A DNA stretch of 64,000 bases from positions 2,604,001-2,668,000 of the forward strand of contig NZ_FMIB01000002.1 of assembly GCF_900091475.1 (NCBI RefSeq). Reading direction: 5' to 3'. Shown here piece after piece: positions 27,024-37,348 of this stretch. The first letter of the stretch is position 1; every line of letters starts with the position of its first letter. The notes beneath the pieces are model-generated. The model was not told where the DNA came from, made no database searches, and saw only the letters and a program-made list of their open reading frames with translations. Position numbers and translations under genes: made by a program. The DNA is from Micromonospora chersina (lineage in GTDB: Bacteria > Actinomycetota > Actinomycetes > Mycobacteriales > Micromonosporaceae).

Positions 27024-27320
27024 TCAGACGCACTCGCGGCAGATCAGCTCGCCGTTGCGCTCGACCGCCAGCTGGCTGCGGTGGTGGACCAGGAAGCAGC
27101 GGGCGCATCGGAACTCGTCCTGCTGCATCGGTAGCACCTTGACCGTGAGCTCCTCGTCGGCCAGGTCGGCGCCGGGCAGCTCGAAGCTCTCGGCCACCTC
27201 GGCCTCGTCGACGTCCACGGCGCCCGACTGTGTGTCGACGCGCCGGGCCTTGAGCTCTTCCAGGCTGTCCTCGCCGAGGTCGACCTCGTCGCGACGCGGG
27301 GCGTCGTAGTCGGTGGCCAT
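27024..27320 (-). CDS. DUF4193 zinc-ribbon protein
   Basis: A 98-aa acidic protein ending in a zinc-ribbon-like module with two Cys pairs, CARC and CREC (FRCARCFLVHHRSQLAVER, then NGELICRECV). The N-terminal half is rich in Asp/Glu (EVDLGEDSLEELKARRVDT). The family is universal in actinobacteria next to cei/suhB; function unknown, with an RNA-polymerase- or nucleic-acid-linked role possible by analogy. The ATG at 27320 begins MATDYDAPRRD and has GGGAGAG 8 nt upstream. Confidence 0.92.
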   Translation of the reverse strand: MATDYDAPRRDEVDLGEDSLEELKARRVDTQSGAVDVDEAEVAESFELPGADLADEELTVKVLPMQQDEFRCARCFLVHHRSQLAVERNGELICRECV

Positions 27321-27741
27321 CGGTTTCACTCTCCCATATCGATATGGTCGCTTCCGGTTGTAACGCCGGACGACGCTGTTTCGGTTCCGCTGGCCGGCCA
27401 CCAAATGTGTCGGTCACCCGACCCGACCGTCGGGAGCCGGGCCGCCAGGAAGGAACTCCCCCAGCGAGCGCGGAACCTTACCCCCCCTTTGGGCGAGGCA
27501 TGTATACCGCCCTCGTGGCAGAGATGTACGCCCCTGCGCCCGAAGTTGTTCCCAATGTGACTCAGGCGACACGAAGATAGGGGTAGTAGTACCCGTTCCC
27601 CCGGTGGCGCGCCGGCATGTCGGGCTGTTTCCACGCGACGGCCGGACAAGCGTTAACCTCAGCGGCGTACTCGACGGCCGGCGGGGCGGACCGACCGCCG
27701 GCGGCCGCCGCCACCCAAACACCGTCCGGGGAGCGCCCAGA
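27321..27741. other. 421-bp divergent intergenic region
   Basis: This gap separates the divergent DUF4193 and Cei-like genes. It contains a perfect 12-bp palindrome CATATCGATATG (27335–27346), 15 bp before the DUF4193 ATG, just upstream of the ribosome site, and AT-richer patches around 27500 and 27570. No small gene is convincing: the frames here lack family resemblance and a ribosome site. It should hold the promoters of both genes. No known riboswitch fold was recognised. Confidence 0.5.
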
Positions 27742-28269
27742 ATGAGTTTTGCGCGAGTGCGGGCACTCGTTGTCGTCGGACTGCTGGCGGTCACCGCCCT
27801 GGTCTTCGTCGTCGTCGCCCTGGTCCGCGACACCCAGGGCACGGCCAGTTCCGCCGAGGACTGCCCGCAGGGCTGGCCGGTCGCCGACCTGCGCCTGCGG
27901 GAGCAGAAGGACGTCAAGATCAACGTCTACAACGGCAACCCGGACGAGGTCGGCCTGGCCGGCAGCGTCGCGGACGACTTCCGCAACCGCAAGTTCCAGG
28001 TGAAGAAGGTGGGCAACGCCAAGCCCGTGGACACGGTGGCGGTGCTGCGCTTCGGCCCCAAGGGCGTCGGCTCCGCGCATCTGCTGCGGGCCTACTTCCT
28101 CAACCAGGCCAAGCTCGAACCCGACCTGAAGCGCACCGACGACACGGTCGACGTGGTCCTCGGCAACGGTTTCCAGCAGTTGGCCACCACCACCGAGGTC
28201 AACCAGTCCCTCGGCGACCTCGGCTCGCCGGAGGCGCCGGCCGGCACCTGCCCGGGCCCGGTCCGGTAG
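27742..28269 (+). CDS. Cei-like LytR C-terminal domain protein
   Basis: A 175-aa membrane-anchored protein. A single N-terminal helix (ALVVVGLLAVTALVFVVVAL, about residues 8–27) is followed by an outer LytR_C domain: CPQGWPVADLRLREQKDVKI, then NVYNGNPDEVGLAGSVADDF and AVLRFGPKGVGSAHLLRAYF. It ends in a short tail with a third cysteine. Its position between DUF4193 and the inositol-monophosphatase gene matches Cei (envelope integrity protein) of M. tuberculosis. The ATG at 27742 opens MSFARVRA right before the helix. A strong hairpin follows. Confidence 0.85.
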   Translation: MSFARVRALVVVGLLAVTALVFVVVALVRDTQGTASSAEDCPQGWPVADLRLREQKDVKINVYNGNPDEVGLAGSVADDFRNRKFQVKKVGNAKPVDTVAVLRFGPKGVGSAHLLRAYFLNQAKLEPDLKRTDDTVDVVLGNGFQQLATTTEVNQSLGDLGSPEAPAGTCPGPVR

Positions 28270-28282
28270 CAGTCGCACTCCC

Positions 28283-28322
28283 GGAAAGAGTGGCCTCCCC
28301 CGGCGGGGTGGCCACTCTTTCC
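28283..28322. terminator. Bidirectional terminator
   Basis: Perfect 13-bp arms GGAAAGAGTGGCC (28283–28295) and GGCCACTCTTTCC (28310–28322) lie between the convergent Cei-like and inositol-monophosphatase genes. Confidence 0.85.
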
Positions 28323-28346
28323 GCGTTCGGGGCCGGGCGGGACCGG

Positions 28347-29168
28347 TCACGGGCCGCCGGAGGCGTCCAGGGCGGCGAGCCGGGTGTGCAGCGGCTCGTA
28401 CAGCGCGGGCGGCGCGGCGAGCACCAGGTCCGGGCCGGCGGGCCGGCCCGACAGTCCGGTCACCAGCAGCCCGGCCTCCCGGGCGACCAGCCCGCCCGCG
28501 GCGAGGTCCCAGGCGGCCAGCCCCTTCTCGTAGTAGGCGTCCACCCGGCCCTCGGCGGCCAGGCAGAGGTCGAGCGCGGCGGCGCCCATCCGGCGGATGT
28601 CGCGCACCTGCGGGATCAGTTCGGCGACCACCCGGGCCTGGTGCGCCCGGCGCCCGGCGTCGTAGCCGAACCCGGTGGCGACGAGCGCCTGCCCGAGGTC
28701 GGTCTCGGCGGAGCAGCGCAGCCGCTGCCCGTCCCGCCAGGCGCCGCCGCCCGTGGTGGCCGTCCACTCCTCCCCGGTCGCCACGTTGCGCACCACCCCG
28801 GCGACCACCTCGCCGGCCACCTCGGCGGCCAGGGAGACCGCGCAGTACGGCAGCCCGTAGAGATAGTTGACAGTGCCGTCGATGGGGTCGACGATCCAGC
28901 GCACCCCGTTCTCGGCGGCCGGGCCGGCCTCCCCCGCGCCGTACTCCTCGCCCAGCACCGCGTCGCCGGGGCGCAGCGTCCGCAGCGCCGCCAGCACCTG
29001 CCGCTCCACCGCCCGGTCGGCGGCGGTCACCACGTCGGTGACGGTGCTCTTGGTCGCGGCGACCGACACCCCCTCGGCCCGCATCCGGTGCGCGGTGGCC
29101 GCGGCGTCCCGTGCCACCTCGACGGCGATCGTGAGCAGTTCCTGCGGCGTGGGTGCCGAGGCGGTCAT
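28347..29168 (-). CDS. suhB: Inositol monophosphatase family protein (SuhB-like)
   Basis: A 273-aa Mg2+-dependent phosphatase of the FIG superfamily. Metal-binding motifs are intact: GEEYGAG (the Glu), WIVDPIDGTVNYLYG (the DPIDGT core) and AAWDLAAGGLVAREAG (WD near the C-terminus). Substrate may be inositol-1-phosphate, used for phosphatidylinositol and mycothiol synthesis in actinobacteria, or a related sugar phosphate. The ATG at 29168 (MTASAPTPQELL) follows an AAGGGG ribosome site. It diverges from sigA, which lies 287 bp away, and matches the SuhB position of the mycobacterial block. Confidence 0.93.
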   Translation of the reverse strand: MTASAPTPQELLTIAVEVARDAAATAHRMRAEGVSVAATKSTVTDVVTAADRAVERQVLAALRTLRPGDAVLGEEYGAGEAGPAAENGVRWIVDPIDGTVNYLYGLPYCAVSLAAEVAGEVVAGVVRNVATGEEWTATTGGGAWRDGQRLRCSAETDLGQALVATGFGYDAGRRAHQARVVAELIPQVRDIRRMGAAALDLCLAAEGRVDAYYEKGLAAWDLAAGGLVAREAGLLVTGLSGRPAGPDLVLAAPPALYEPLHTRLAALDASGGP

Positions 29169-29455
29169 GTTCGTCCCCTTCCGGCACGACCCGGACCGGC
29201 CGGTTCGTGCGCGGGTATCATCCTTACAAAGTCCACAACTGCGTCTAATCGGCGGTCCGTACGGCCGGTCCACCGTGCGGCGCAGGATGATCGCCGCAGA
29301 CGGCGTTACAATTCACCCTGCCCCACGCGCCACGGACCGCCAGCGACCGGTCGGCCCGGGACACGGGGGTCCCTCAACGACATCGCCCGGCACGGCGGCC
29401 CGTGCTGCGCCGGACGACCCGGCCGTGCTCGCTCTTCGCCTCCGGAAGGTCATTC

Positions 29456-31066
<1,611 letters not shown>

Positions 31067-31310
31067 CCGCCACGCGTCAACCAGCCGTGTCGGTTTGATC
31101 ACCAGCCGTAGAACACTCTCCGGTGACCTGACGGTTGCCCGTTTGTGATCGTTGACGTGGCACCCTTGGTGCACGGCACACTGTCTTCCCGCCAGGTGTG
31201 ACCTCCGTCCCCGACGGGCACACAGGGAAGGCAGGGCCCGAGAAGGGTGTTGCACGATAGGTGAGCAACCGAAGAGAGTGTTCATCGGTGACGACCAGAG
31301 GAGGAAGGCG

Positions 31311-31544
31311 ATGACCCCGACCCTCACGCCGCCGCCCGAGACGGTGAGCCCCCCGGCCGCCGATGAACGGTGCGACCGCTGCAATGCTGCCGGCAAGCTC
31401 CGGATCACTCTGGCGGGCGGGAGCGAGCTGGTGTTCTGTGGGCACCACGCGAACAAGTACGCGGAGGATCTCGTGAAGATCACCGTGCGCTACGCGTCGG
31501 ACCCCGAGTTCAGCTGGCGTGGCGCCGATCTGATGGCGAACTGA
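31311..31544 (+). CDS. DUF7455 small zinc-binding protein
   Basis: A 77-aa protein with CDRCNAAG near residue 22 and FCGHHANKY near residue 48, giving a Cys/His metal site (CxxC…CxHH). It is followed by a helix EDLVKITVRYAS. The ATG at 31311 has a good AGGAGG ribosome site 6 nt upstream. Conserved in actinobacteria close to sigA; function unknown. A very strong hairpin terminator follows at 31571. Confidence 0.9.
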   Translation: MTPTLTPPPETVSPPAADERCDRCNAAGKLRITLAGGSELVFCGHHANKYAEDLVKITVRYASDPEFSWRGADLMAN

Positions 31545-31570
31545 GTACGAGGAATCCGCAACTCGACATA

Positions 31571-31606
31571 AGCCGGCCGGAGGTCCCCAGGGACCTCCGG
31601 CCGGCT
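31571..31606 (+). terminator. Rho-independent terminator of the DUF7455 gene
   Basis: Perfect 16-bp stem AGCCGGCCGGAGGTCC / GGACCTCCGGCCGGCT with a CCAG loop, followed by TTTTC. Confidence 0.93.
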
Positions 31607-31630
31607 TTTCGCACACCCACCCCCGGGAGC

Positions 31631-31690
31631 GTTGATCAAGGAGTTTGCGTCGGAATCCGGCTGGACCCTGACGCAAACTTCTTGATCAAC
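31631..31690. repeat. Long intergenic inverted repeat
   Basis: Two 21-nt arms (31631–31651 and 31670–31690), starting GTTGATCAAG, pair at 20 of 21 positions around an 18-nt loop. It lies right after the DUF7455 terminator, between that gene and the convergent helicase gene, so it is not needed as a first terminator. Confidence 0.85.
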
Positions 31691-31716
31691 CAGACCGGGG
31701 CGGGCGGTTGGACCCG

Positions 31717-33450
31717 TCAGAGGGTCTGGACCGTCGCGATGCGCTCTTCCAGTTGTTCGATCGTCGCCTGGGCGCTGGGCGGGCCGCCGCAGAGGCGGCG
31801 CAGCTCGGCGTGGATCTTGCCGTGCGGCTGCCCCGTGCGGTGGTGGCGGGCCGCCACGAGGGCGTTCAGCTGCCGCCGGAGGGCCACCCGGCGCTGGGCG
31901 GCACTCATCGGTGCCGGGGGCGCCGTCGGGGCCGCAGCGGCCGGCTCAGCGGCCCGCTGGGTGCTCCGGCGCCGCTGGGCGGCGAGCTGCTCGGCCTGCC
32001 GCTTGGTGAGCAGCATCGAGACCTGGTCGGCGGTGAGCAGACCGGGCAGCCCGAGGTATTCCTCCTCCTCCGGGGTGCCGGCCTGGGCGGCCGTGCCGAA
32101 CGACGCACCGTCGAAGATCACCTGGTCCAGCTCGGCCGTGGCGGACAGCGCCGCGAACCGCTTCTCCAGCTCCCCGCTGGCCTGGTCCTCCCGCTGGGCG
32201 CGCTCCAACAGGTCGTCGTCGAGCCCGTCGGAGTCCTTCGGCTTCCCGAGCACGTGGTCCCGCTCGGCCTCCATCTCGCTGGCCAGCCCGAGCAGGTGCG
32301 GCACGCTGGGCAGGAAGACCGAGGCGGTCTCACCGGGCCGGCGGGCCCGGACGAACCGGCCGATCGCCTGCGCGAAGTAGAGCGGCGTGCTGGCGCTCGT
32401 CGCGTAGACGCCGACGGCCAGCCGGGGGATGTCGACGCCCTCGGACACCATCCGCACCGCGACCAGCCAGCGCTGCTCGGAGGCCGCGAACGTCGCGATC
32501 CGCGCGGACGCGCCCTGGTCGTCGGAGAGGACCACGGCGGCCTTCTCACCGGTCACCTGCTCCAGCAGCTTGGCGTACGAGCGGGCCACCTGCTGGTCGC
32601 TGGCGATCACCAGGCCGCCCGCGTCGGGCATGCCGTTGTTGCGCAGCACGGTCAGCCGGGCGTCGGCGGCCCGCAGCACCTGCGGCATCCAGTCGCCGGC
32701 CGGGTCCAGCGCGGTACGCCACGCCTGCGCGATGAGGTCCTGGGTCATCGGCTCGCCCAGCCGGGCGGCCAGTTCCTCGCCGGCGTTGGTGCGCCACCGG
32801 GTCTCCCCGGAGTACGCCAGGAAGAGCACCGGCCGGACGACGCCCTCGCGCAGCGCGTCGGAGTAGCCGTAGACCGAGTCGGCGCGGGAGCGGAGCAGCC
32901 CGTCCCCGCCCCGCTCGTAGCTGACGAACGGGATCGGGTTGTCGTCGGAGCGGAACGGCGTGCCGGTGAGCATCAGCCGGCGTACCGCGGGCTCGAAGGC
33001 CGCCTTGACGCCGTCGCCCCAGGTCCGCGAGTCGCCGGCGTGGTGGATCTCGTCGAGGATGACCAGCGTGCGCCGGGTCATGGTGCGCCGCCGGTGCACC
33101 TGCGGCGCCATGCCGACCTGGGCGTACGTGACGACCGCGCCGTGGAAGTCGGCCGCGGAGTGCAGGTCGGCGTTGCGGAAGGCGGCGTCGAGCTGGATGC
33201 CGACCCGGGCGGCGGACTCCGCCCACTGGGTCTTCAGGTGCTCGGTCGGGGCGACCACGGTGACGGCCTCGACGGTGCCGTCGTTCAGCAGTTCGGCGGC
33301 GATCCGGAGGGCGAACGTGGTCTTACCGGCGCCGGGCGTGGCGACCGCCGTGAAGTCCTCGGTGCGGCGGCGCAGGTACTCCACCATCGCCTTGCGTTGC
33401 CAGGCACGCAGGGGTGGGAACGTGTCGAGCGCCGGCAACCGCGGTGCCAC
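31717..33450 (-). CDS. DEAD/DEAH-box (SF2) helicase family protein
   Basis: A 577-aa ATPase. The N-terminal RecA-like domain has Walker A ATPGAGKTTFALR (about residue 40), motif Ia VVAPTEHLKTQW, motif II LDEIHH (DEIH variant, about residue 133) and motif III LTGTPFRSD. The second domain has MVSEGVDIPRLAVGVYAT (motif V) and AIGRFVRARRPGE (motif VI). The C-terminal 130 residues are Glu/Gln/Ala-rich and helical and end in a coiled-coil-like QATIEQLEERIATVQTL. This is a ResIII-type repair or RNA helicase; its duty is unknown. The GTG at 33450 opens MAPRLPALDTFPPL, followed by the Q-motif RAWQRKAM. Confidence 0.92.
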   Translation of the reverse strand: MAPRLPALDTFPPLRAWQRKAMVEYLRRRTEDFTAVATPGAGKTTFALRIAAELLNDGTVEAVTVVAPTEHLKTQWAESAARVGIQLDAAFRNADLHSAADFHGAVVTYAQVGMAPQVHRRRTMTRRTLVILDEIHHAGDSRTWGDGVKAAFEPAVRRLMLTGTPFRSDDNPIPFVSYERGGDGLLRSRADSVYGYSDALREGVVRPVLFLAYSGETRWRTNAGEELAARLGEPMTQDLIAQAWRTALDPAGDWMPQVLRAADARLTVLRNNGMPDAGGLVIASDQQVARSYAKLLEQVTGEKAAVVLSDDQGASARIATFAASEQRWLVAVRMVSEGVDIPRLAVGVYATSASTPLYFAQAIGRFVRARRPGETASVFLPSVPHLLGLASEMEAERDHVLGKPKDSDGLDDDLLERAQREDQASGELEKRFAALSATAELDQVIFDGASFGTAAQAGTPEEEEYLGLPGLLTADQVSMLLTKRQAEQLAAQRRRSTQRAAEPAAAAPTAPPAPMSAAQRRVALRRQLNALVAARHHRTGQPHGKIHAELRRLCGGPPSAQATIEQLEERIATVQTL

Positions 33451-33635
33451 GCGTAGCTCCTCTCCGCTCGCAGGCGGCGACGGGCCCCGCCCGGCCGAGG
33501 GCCACGGGTACCGCCGCCCATGAAAACGCCCTCGCGCATCGGTGCCGCGAAGGCCGACTCAGCATAACCAGCGGGGGCGTTCCGCCCCACTCGACGCCAC
33601 GCTGGTCACATCCGCCCACCCCGGCGTGGCAGGGC

Positions 33636-34286
33636 TCAGACCTGCGGTCCCCGGGCGCCGGTGCGCGGCGGCCGCAGCGCCGGCACCGGGGCGGACCAGC
33701 GCCGCCGCAGGGACACCAGGCGCAGCCCGAAGACGAAGACGGCCGCGGCGGTCAACGGCCCGCTGGTCGCCAGGCCGTACGTCGACAGCAGCGCCACCGC
33801 GATCGACCCGGCGAGCGCGGCCACGGCGTAGATCTCCCGGCGCAGCACCACCGGGATCTCGCCGGTGAGCAGGTCCCGGCCCAGCCCGCCGCCGATCGCC
33901 GTGAGCATGCCGATCATGCAGGCGCCGACGGCCGGCACGTGGGCGTCGAGGGCCTTGAGCGTGCCGGTGACGGTGAACAGGGCGAGTCCGGCCGCGTCGA
34001 GCACCAGCACTGTGGTGCGCAGCCGGGCGAACTGGGGATGCAGCCAGAAGATGGCGGCGGCGGTGACCGCCGCGGTGACCGCGTACCGCCAGTCGGCGAA
34101 GGCCAGCGGCGGCACCTCGTCGATGACCAGGTCGCGGAAGATTCCGCCGCCGAGGGCGGCGACGACGCCGACGAAGACCACCCCGAAGAGGTCGAGCCGT
34201 TTGGCCACCGCCGCGGAGGCGCCGGAGGCCGCGAAGACGGCCACGCCGGTGAGGTCGGCGAGGAGCAGCGGGGTGGAGGTGGTCAC
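33636..34286 (-). CDS. Trimeric intracellular cation (TRIC) channel / UPF0126 protein
   Basis: A 216-aa membrane protein of seven helices arranged as two repeats, each with a glycine-rich motif: AALGGGIFRDLVIDEVPP and TAIGGGLGRDLLTGEIPV. This is the TRIC/UPF0126 fold, a homotrimeric K+-permeable channel in bacteria. The GTG at 34286 opens VTTSTPLLLADLTGVAVFAA. The gene follows DUF3039 with a 40-bp gap on the same strand, suggesting co-transcription. The last 25 residues are basic and Pro-rich. Confidence 0.9.
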   Translation of the reverse strand: MTTSTPLLLADLTGVAVFAASGASAAVAKRLDLFGVVFVGVVAALGGGIFRDLVIDEVPPLAFADWRYAVTAAVTAAAIFWLHPQFARLRTTVLVLDAAGLALFTVTGTLKALDAHVPAVGACMIGMLTAIGGGLGRDLLTGEIPVVLRREIYAVAALAGSIAVALLSTYGLATSGPLTAAAVFVFGLRLVSLRRRWSAPVPALRPPRTGARGPQV

Positions 34287-34326
34287 CGCCGCAGGTTACG
34301 CGGGCGGCCGGGGAGGCCGCCCGGGA

Positions 34327-34545
34327 TCACTCGGCGTACGAGTCGTAGATCTCCTTGCACTTCGGGCAGACCGGGGAACCCGGCTTCGCGGCCTTGGTCA
34401 CCGGAAAGGTCTCGCCGCAGAGAGCCACCACGAAGGTGCCCATGACGGCACTCTCCGCGATCTTCTCCTTGCGGACGTAGTGGAACATCTCCGGGCCGGT
34501 GTCGGCGTCCTTCAGCTCGGGACGCTCGAGAACCTCTGTACTCAC
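34327..34545 (-). CDS. DUF3039 protein
   Basis: A 72-aa small protein with Cys residues arranged as a zinc knuckle: [17 protein letters not shown] then [14 protein letters not shown]. The N-terminal half contains [19 protein letters not shown]. The family is widespread in actinobacteria and uncharacterised. The GTG at 34545 follows GGAGGT by 7 nt, which decides the start. It diverges from psuG across about 90 bp. Confidence 0.9.
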   Translation of the reverse strand: MSTEVLERPELKDADTGPEMFHYVRKEKIAESAVMGTFVVALCGETFPVTKAAKPGSPVCPKCKEIYDSYAE

Positions 34546-34620
34546 GTCTACACCTCCAACGGTCCAGTTTTGCAGGTCGATCCGGCCCGGTCCACCTGGG
34601 CCCGCGCCGAGAGCGGCCCG

Positions 34621-34626
34621 TACCGT
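34621..34626 (+). promoter_or_regulatory. -10 box of leaderless promoter
   Basis: TACCGT is followed by 7 nt and the GTG at 34634 of psuG; no ribosome binding site is present. Confidence 0.5.
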
Positions 34627-34633
34627 AGCCGAA

Positions 34634-35569
34634 GTGACCAACTTTCACATCAGTCTCGGCACCGAGGTGGCCGACGCCCTGCGCGACGGGCGTCCGGTCG
34701 TCGCCCTGGAGAGCACCATCGTCTCGCACGGTCTGCCCCGGCCGGACAATCTTCGCGTCGCGCGGGAGATCGAGCAGGCGGTCCGGGACGCGGGCGCCGT
34801 CCCGGCCACCATCGGCATGGTCGCCGGTGAGCTGATCGTGGGGCTGGACGACGCCCAGCTCACCCGGCTCGCCACGGTCGACGGGGTGAGCAAGCTCTCG
34901 GTGCGCGACCTCGCCGTGGCGGCGGCGACCGGCGCGGACGGCGCCACCACGGTGGCGGCGACCAGCGCGGTGGCCGCGGCGGCCGGGATCGGCGTCTTCG
35001 CCACCGGCGGGCTCGGCGGGGTGCACCGGGAGGCCGCGCAGACCTTCGACGAGTCCGCCGACCTGGTCACCCTGGCCCGGACCCCCATCGCGGTGGTCTG
35101 CGCCGGGGTGAAGTCGATCCTCGACGTGGGCGCCACCCTGGAGCGGCTGGAGACCCTAGGGGTGAGCGTGGTCGGCTACCGCACCCGCCGCTTCCCCGGC
35201 TTCTACCTCACCGACGCCGGCTTCGACCTGGACTGGTCCGTGGAGTCCCCGGAGCAGGCCGCCGACGTGCTGGCCGCCCGCCGCGACCAGGGCGTGCATC
35301 ACGGCGGGCTCATCGTGGCGAACCCGCTGCCCGTGGACGAGCAGCTCGACCCCGCGCTGCACGACCGCACCCTGGCCACTGGCCTGGCGATGCTGGCCCG
35401 TGACGGGGTGACCGGCAAGGCGGTGACCCCGTTCCTGCTGGCCCACTTCCACTCGGCCACCGAGGGCGCCAGCCTGGCGGTGAACGTCCGGATCATCCTG
35501 CGCAACGCCGACCTGGCGGCCCGGATCGCGGTCGCCTCGGCGGCCCGCCGCACCGCCCCCTCGGCATGA
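34634..35569 (+). CDS. psuG: Pseudouridine-5'-phosphate glycosidase
   Basis: A 311-aa enzyme that splits pseudouridine 5'-phosphate into uracil and ribose 5-phosphate (reversible C–C glycosidase, Mn2+-dependent). Family motifs: [18 protein letters not shown] with the active-site Glu, [29 protein letters not shown] with the catalytic Lys, and [11 protein letters not shown]. The GTG at 34634 is 7 nt after a TACCGT box (leaderless). Its stop overlaps the start of the adjacent PfkB kinase by 4 bp, so the two form a pseudouridine salvage operon. Confidence 0.95.
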   Translation: MTNFHISLGTEVADALRDGRPVVALESTIVSHGLPRPDNLRVAREIEQAVRDAGAVPATIGMVAGELIVGLDDAQLTRLATVDGVSKLSVRDLAVAAATGADGATTVAATSAVAAAAGIGVFATGGLGGVHREAAQTFDESADLVTLARTPIAVVCAGVKSILDVGATLERLETLGVSVVGYRTRRFPGFYLTDAGFDLDWSVESPEQAADVLAARRDQGVHHGGLIVANPLPVDEQLDPALHDRTLATGLAMLARDGVTGKAVTPFLLAHFHSATEGASLAVNVRIILRNADLAARIAVASAARRTAPSA

Positions 35570-36462
35570 GTCCCGCGCCCCGCATCATCGTCGTCGGCGA
35601 CGTGATCACCGACGTGCTCGCGGTGCTCTCCGGTCCCCTGGCCACCGGCTCGGACACCGCGGCCGGGATCCGGTTCAGCGGCGGCGGCCAGGCGGCCAAC
35701 ACCGCGGCCTGGCTGGCCGGCCAGGGGGCTGCCGTCACCCTGGTGGCCGCCGTCGGCGACGACGAGACCGGCCGCGAGCGGGTCGCCGAACTGGAGCGGG
35801 TCGGGGTGACCTGCGCGGTGGAACGCCACGAGGGCTACCCGACGGGCACCGTCATCGTGCTCACCCACGACGGGGAGCGCACCATGGTCAGCCAGCGGGG
35901 GGCGAACCTGCGGCTGACCGCCGGGCACGTCGACCGGACCGTGGCGGCGGCGCCCGACGCCGGGCATCTGCACCTGTCCGCGTACCCCCTGTTGGACGTG
36001 GGGTCGCGCGGCGCGGGCCTGCGCGCGCTGGCCGCGGCCCGCGAGCGCGGGCTGACCACGAGCGTCGACGCGGCCTCCGCGGCCCCGCTGCGGCGGGTCG
36101 GCACGGCGTTCCTGACCTGGGTACGCGACGTCGACCTGCTGCTGGTCAACACGGACGAGGCGACGGTGCTGGCCGGCGGGCTGGACCCGGCGGCGCAGGC
36201 CCGGGCGCTGACCTCGGTGGCCCGGCGGGTGGTGGTGAAGCGGGGCGCGGCCGGCGCGGTGTGGGTGGACCGGACCGGGCTGGTCGAGACGGCCCCGGCG
36301 CCCGGGGTGGCCGTGGTGGACGTGACCGGGGCGGGCGACGCCTTCGCCGCCGGCCTGCTCACGGCGTGGCTGGAGGGCGCGAACCCCCGCGCGGCACTGA
36401 CCCGAGCCGGCGACCTGGGCGCCCTGGCGGTGACAACGATAGGCGCCCGCCCCCAACCCTGA
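35566..36462 (+). CDS. psuK: PfkB-family carbohydrate kinase, probable pseudouridine kinase
   Basis: A 298-aa ribokinase-like enzyme. N-terminal signature [23 protein letters not shown]/anion-hole signature [20 protein letters not shown] with the catalytic Asp, and [12 protein letters not shown] before it. Coupling with psuG (ATGA overlap) indicates that it phosphorylates pseudouridine to the substrate of PsuG; PfkB fold alone would not define the substrate. Length is typical. Converges on the DUF3099 gene, with a palindrome between. Confidence 0.88.
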   Translation: MSPAPRIIVVGDVITDVLAVLSGPLATGSDTAAGIRFSGGGQAANTAAWLAGQGAAVTLVAAVGDDETGRERVAELERVGVTCAVERHEGYPTGTVIVLTHDGERTMVSQRGANLRLTAGHVDRTVAAAPDAGHLHLSAYPLLDVGSRGAGLRALAAARERGLTTSVDAASAAPLRRVGTAFLTWVRDVDLLLVNTDEATVLAGGLDPAAQARALTSVARRVVVKRGAAGAVWVDRTGLVETAPAPGVAVVDVTGAGDAFAAGLLTAWLEGANPRAALTRAGDLGALAVTTIGARPQP

Positions 36463-36482
36463 CCCCCTGACCCCCTCGCTCG

Positions 36483-36557
36483 CCGCGATCTTGCACTTGC
36501 AGCCCCGTTCCTGTCCGGTTCGGGCGGTTTGCCGGGGCACCAACTGCAAGATCGCGG
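36483..36557. repeat. Long intergenic inverted repeat
   Basis: Arms 36483–36506 (starting CCGCGATCTTGCA) and 36534–36557 pair at about 20 of 24 positions. It fills the gap between the convergent psuK and DUF3099 genes and shares the ATCTTG core with the palindromes at 13887 and 60778. Confidence 0.8.
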
Positions 36558-36573
36558 TGGGTGGGTGGGTCGG

Positions 36574-36930
36574 TCAGGGTTCCGCGTCGATGACCTTGTG
36601 GGGGCGTTCCTCCGCCGTGAGGGACATGGGTGGGGTCTCGTCGCGGTGGCGGTGCTGGAACTTTCCGGCCAGCCGGTGCTCTTCCTTGGGCGGGCGGTCG
36701 TTGGCCAGCAGCACGGCCAGCCACGGGATGAGCACCATCCCGAGACCGCAGAGCGGCAGCCAGAGCCAGAGCAGCGGTGCCTTCACACCGACCAGGACCG
36801 CACCGATCACCAGGCACGCGACCCGGATTCCCATCATCAGCACGTAGCGCTTCTGCCGGCTGGTGAGCTGGTCGTCCTGGCTGCGCGAGGCGTCGGTGAT
36901 CAGGATCGGTTGATACGCCTGACGCTTCAC
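36574..36930 (-). CDS. DUF3099 membrane protein
   Basis: A 118-aa protein with two membrane helices (about residues 31–50 and 52–75, around CLVIGAVLVGV and LPLCGLGMVLIPWLAVLL) flanked by a cytoplasmic N-terminus ITDASRSQDDQLTSRQKRY, the family hallmark, and a charged C-terminus. Function unknown. GTG at 36930 is preferred because AGGAGG lies 6 nt before it; a GTG directly upstream at 36933 is only 3 nt away. Confidence 0.88.
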   Translation of the reverse strand: MKRQAYQPILITDASRSQDDQLTSRQKRYVLMMGIRVACLVIGAVLVGVKAPLLWLWLPLCGLGMVLIPWLAVLLANDRPPKEEHRLAGKFQHRHRDETPPMSLTAEERPHKVIDAEP

Positions 36931-37024
36931 CACGGACCTCCTCGAGGGGATTACGACTCATCCTGTCACCCCCGACGGTTGATCGGCGAAAATCGTGACA
37001 AGGCGGTGCGTGTTACGCCCGTGG

Positions 37025-37030
37025 TACGCT
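37025..37030 (+). promoter_or_regulatory. -10 box of leaderless promoter
   Basis: TACGCT precedes the GTG at 37037 by 6 nt. This would make the toxin-like gene leaderless. Confidence 0.5.
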
Positions 37031-37036
37031 GGCCCC

Positions 37037-37348
37037 GTGGGCAACCGGTTCAGCTTCACCGACGAGGCGTTGGCCAACCTGCGGGTCTACGACGTCACGC
37101 CGGGGGAAGTCTGGGAGGCCCTGCACAGCACGCGGCGGGTCATCCGGCACCTCGGGGACGACGTCATGGTGGTCTACGCGACCGACCACCGGGGGCGACG
37201 CCTCGCGGTGCTGCTGGCCGAGGCCGACGGCACCGACAACGACTGGGACATCCTCTCCGCCCGCGAACTGAGCGACGTCGAGGCCAAGCGCTACGACGAC
37301 GCGGTGCGGAGGTCACGCCGACGAGGAGGCGGTCACGATGCACCGTAA
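37037..37348 (+). CDS. BrnT-like toxin candidate
   Basis: A 103-aa basic protein with RelE/BrnT-like layout: FSFTDEALANLRVYDVTPGE at the start, central strands MVVYATDHRGRRLAVLLAEA, and ILSARELSDVEAKRYDDAV near the end, recalling the BrnT motif SAR…ER..Y. BrnT toxins are ribonuclease-like and are neutralised by an adjacent DNA-binding antitoxin. The next gene overlaps by 11 bp and encodes a ribbon-helix-helix protein, matching the toxin-first order of brnTA. Sequence resemblance is weak, so the name is provisional. The GTG at 37037 fits a leaderless start. Confidence 0.6.
   Translation: MGNRFSFTDEALANLRVYDVTPGEVWEALHSTRRVIRHLGDDVMVVYATDHRGRRLAVLLAEADGTDNDWDILSARELSDVEAKRYDDAVRRSRRRGGGHDAP

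Noticed and set aside
26938..27417. Alternative minus-strand frame through the DUF4193 gene
   Set aside because: Overlaps the clear DUF4193 Cys-rich protein in another frame and has no domain.
27344..27580. Possible 78-aa gene in the DUF4193–Cei gap
   Set aside because: No ribosome site, no recognisable motif and codon use unlike neighbours.
31631..31690. CRISPR repeat or tRNA-like hairpin
   Set aside because: Single palindrome without repeated units or spacers; no tRNA features.
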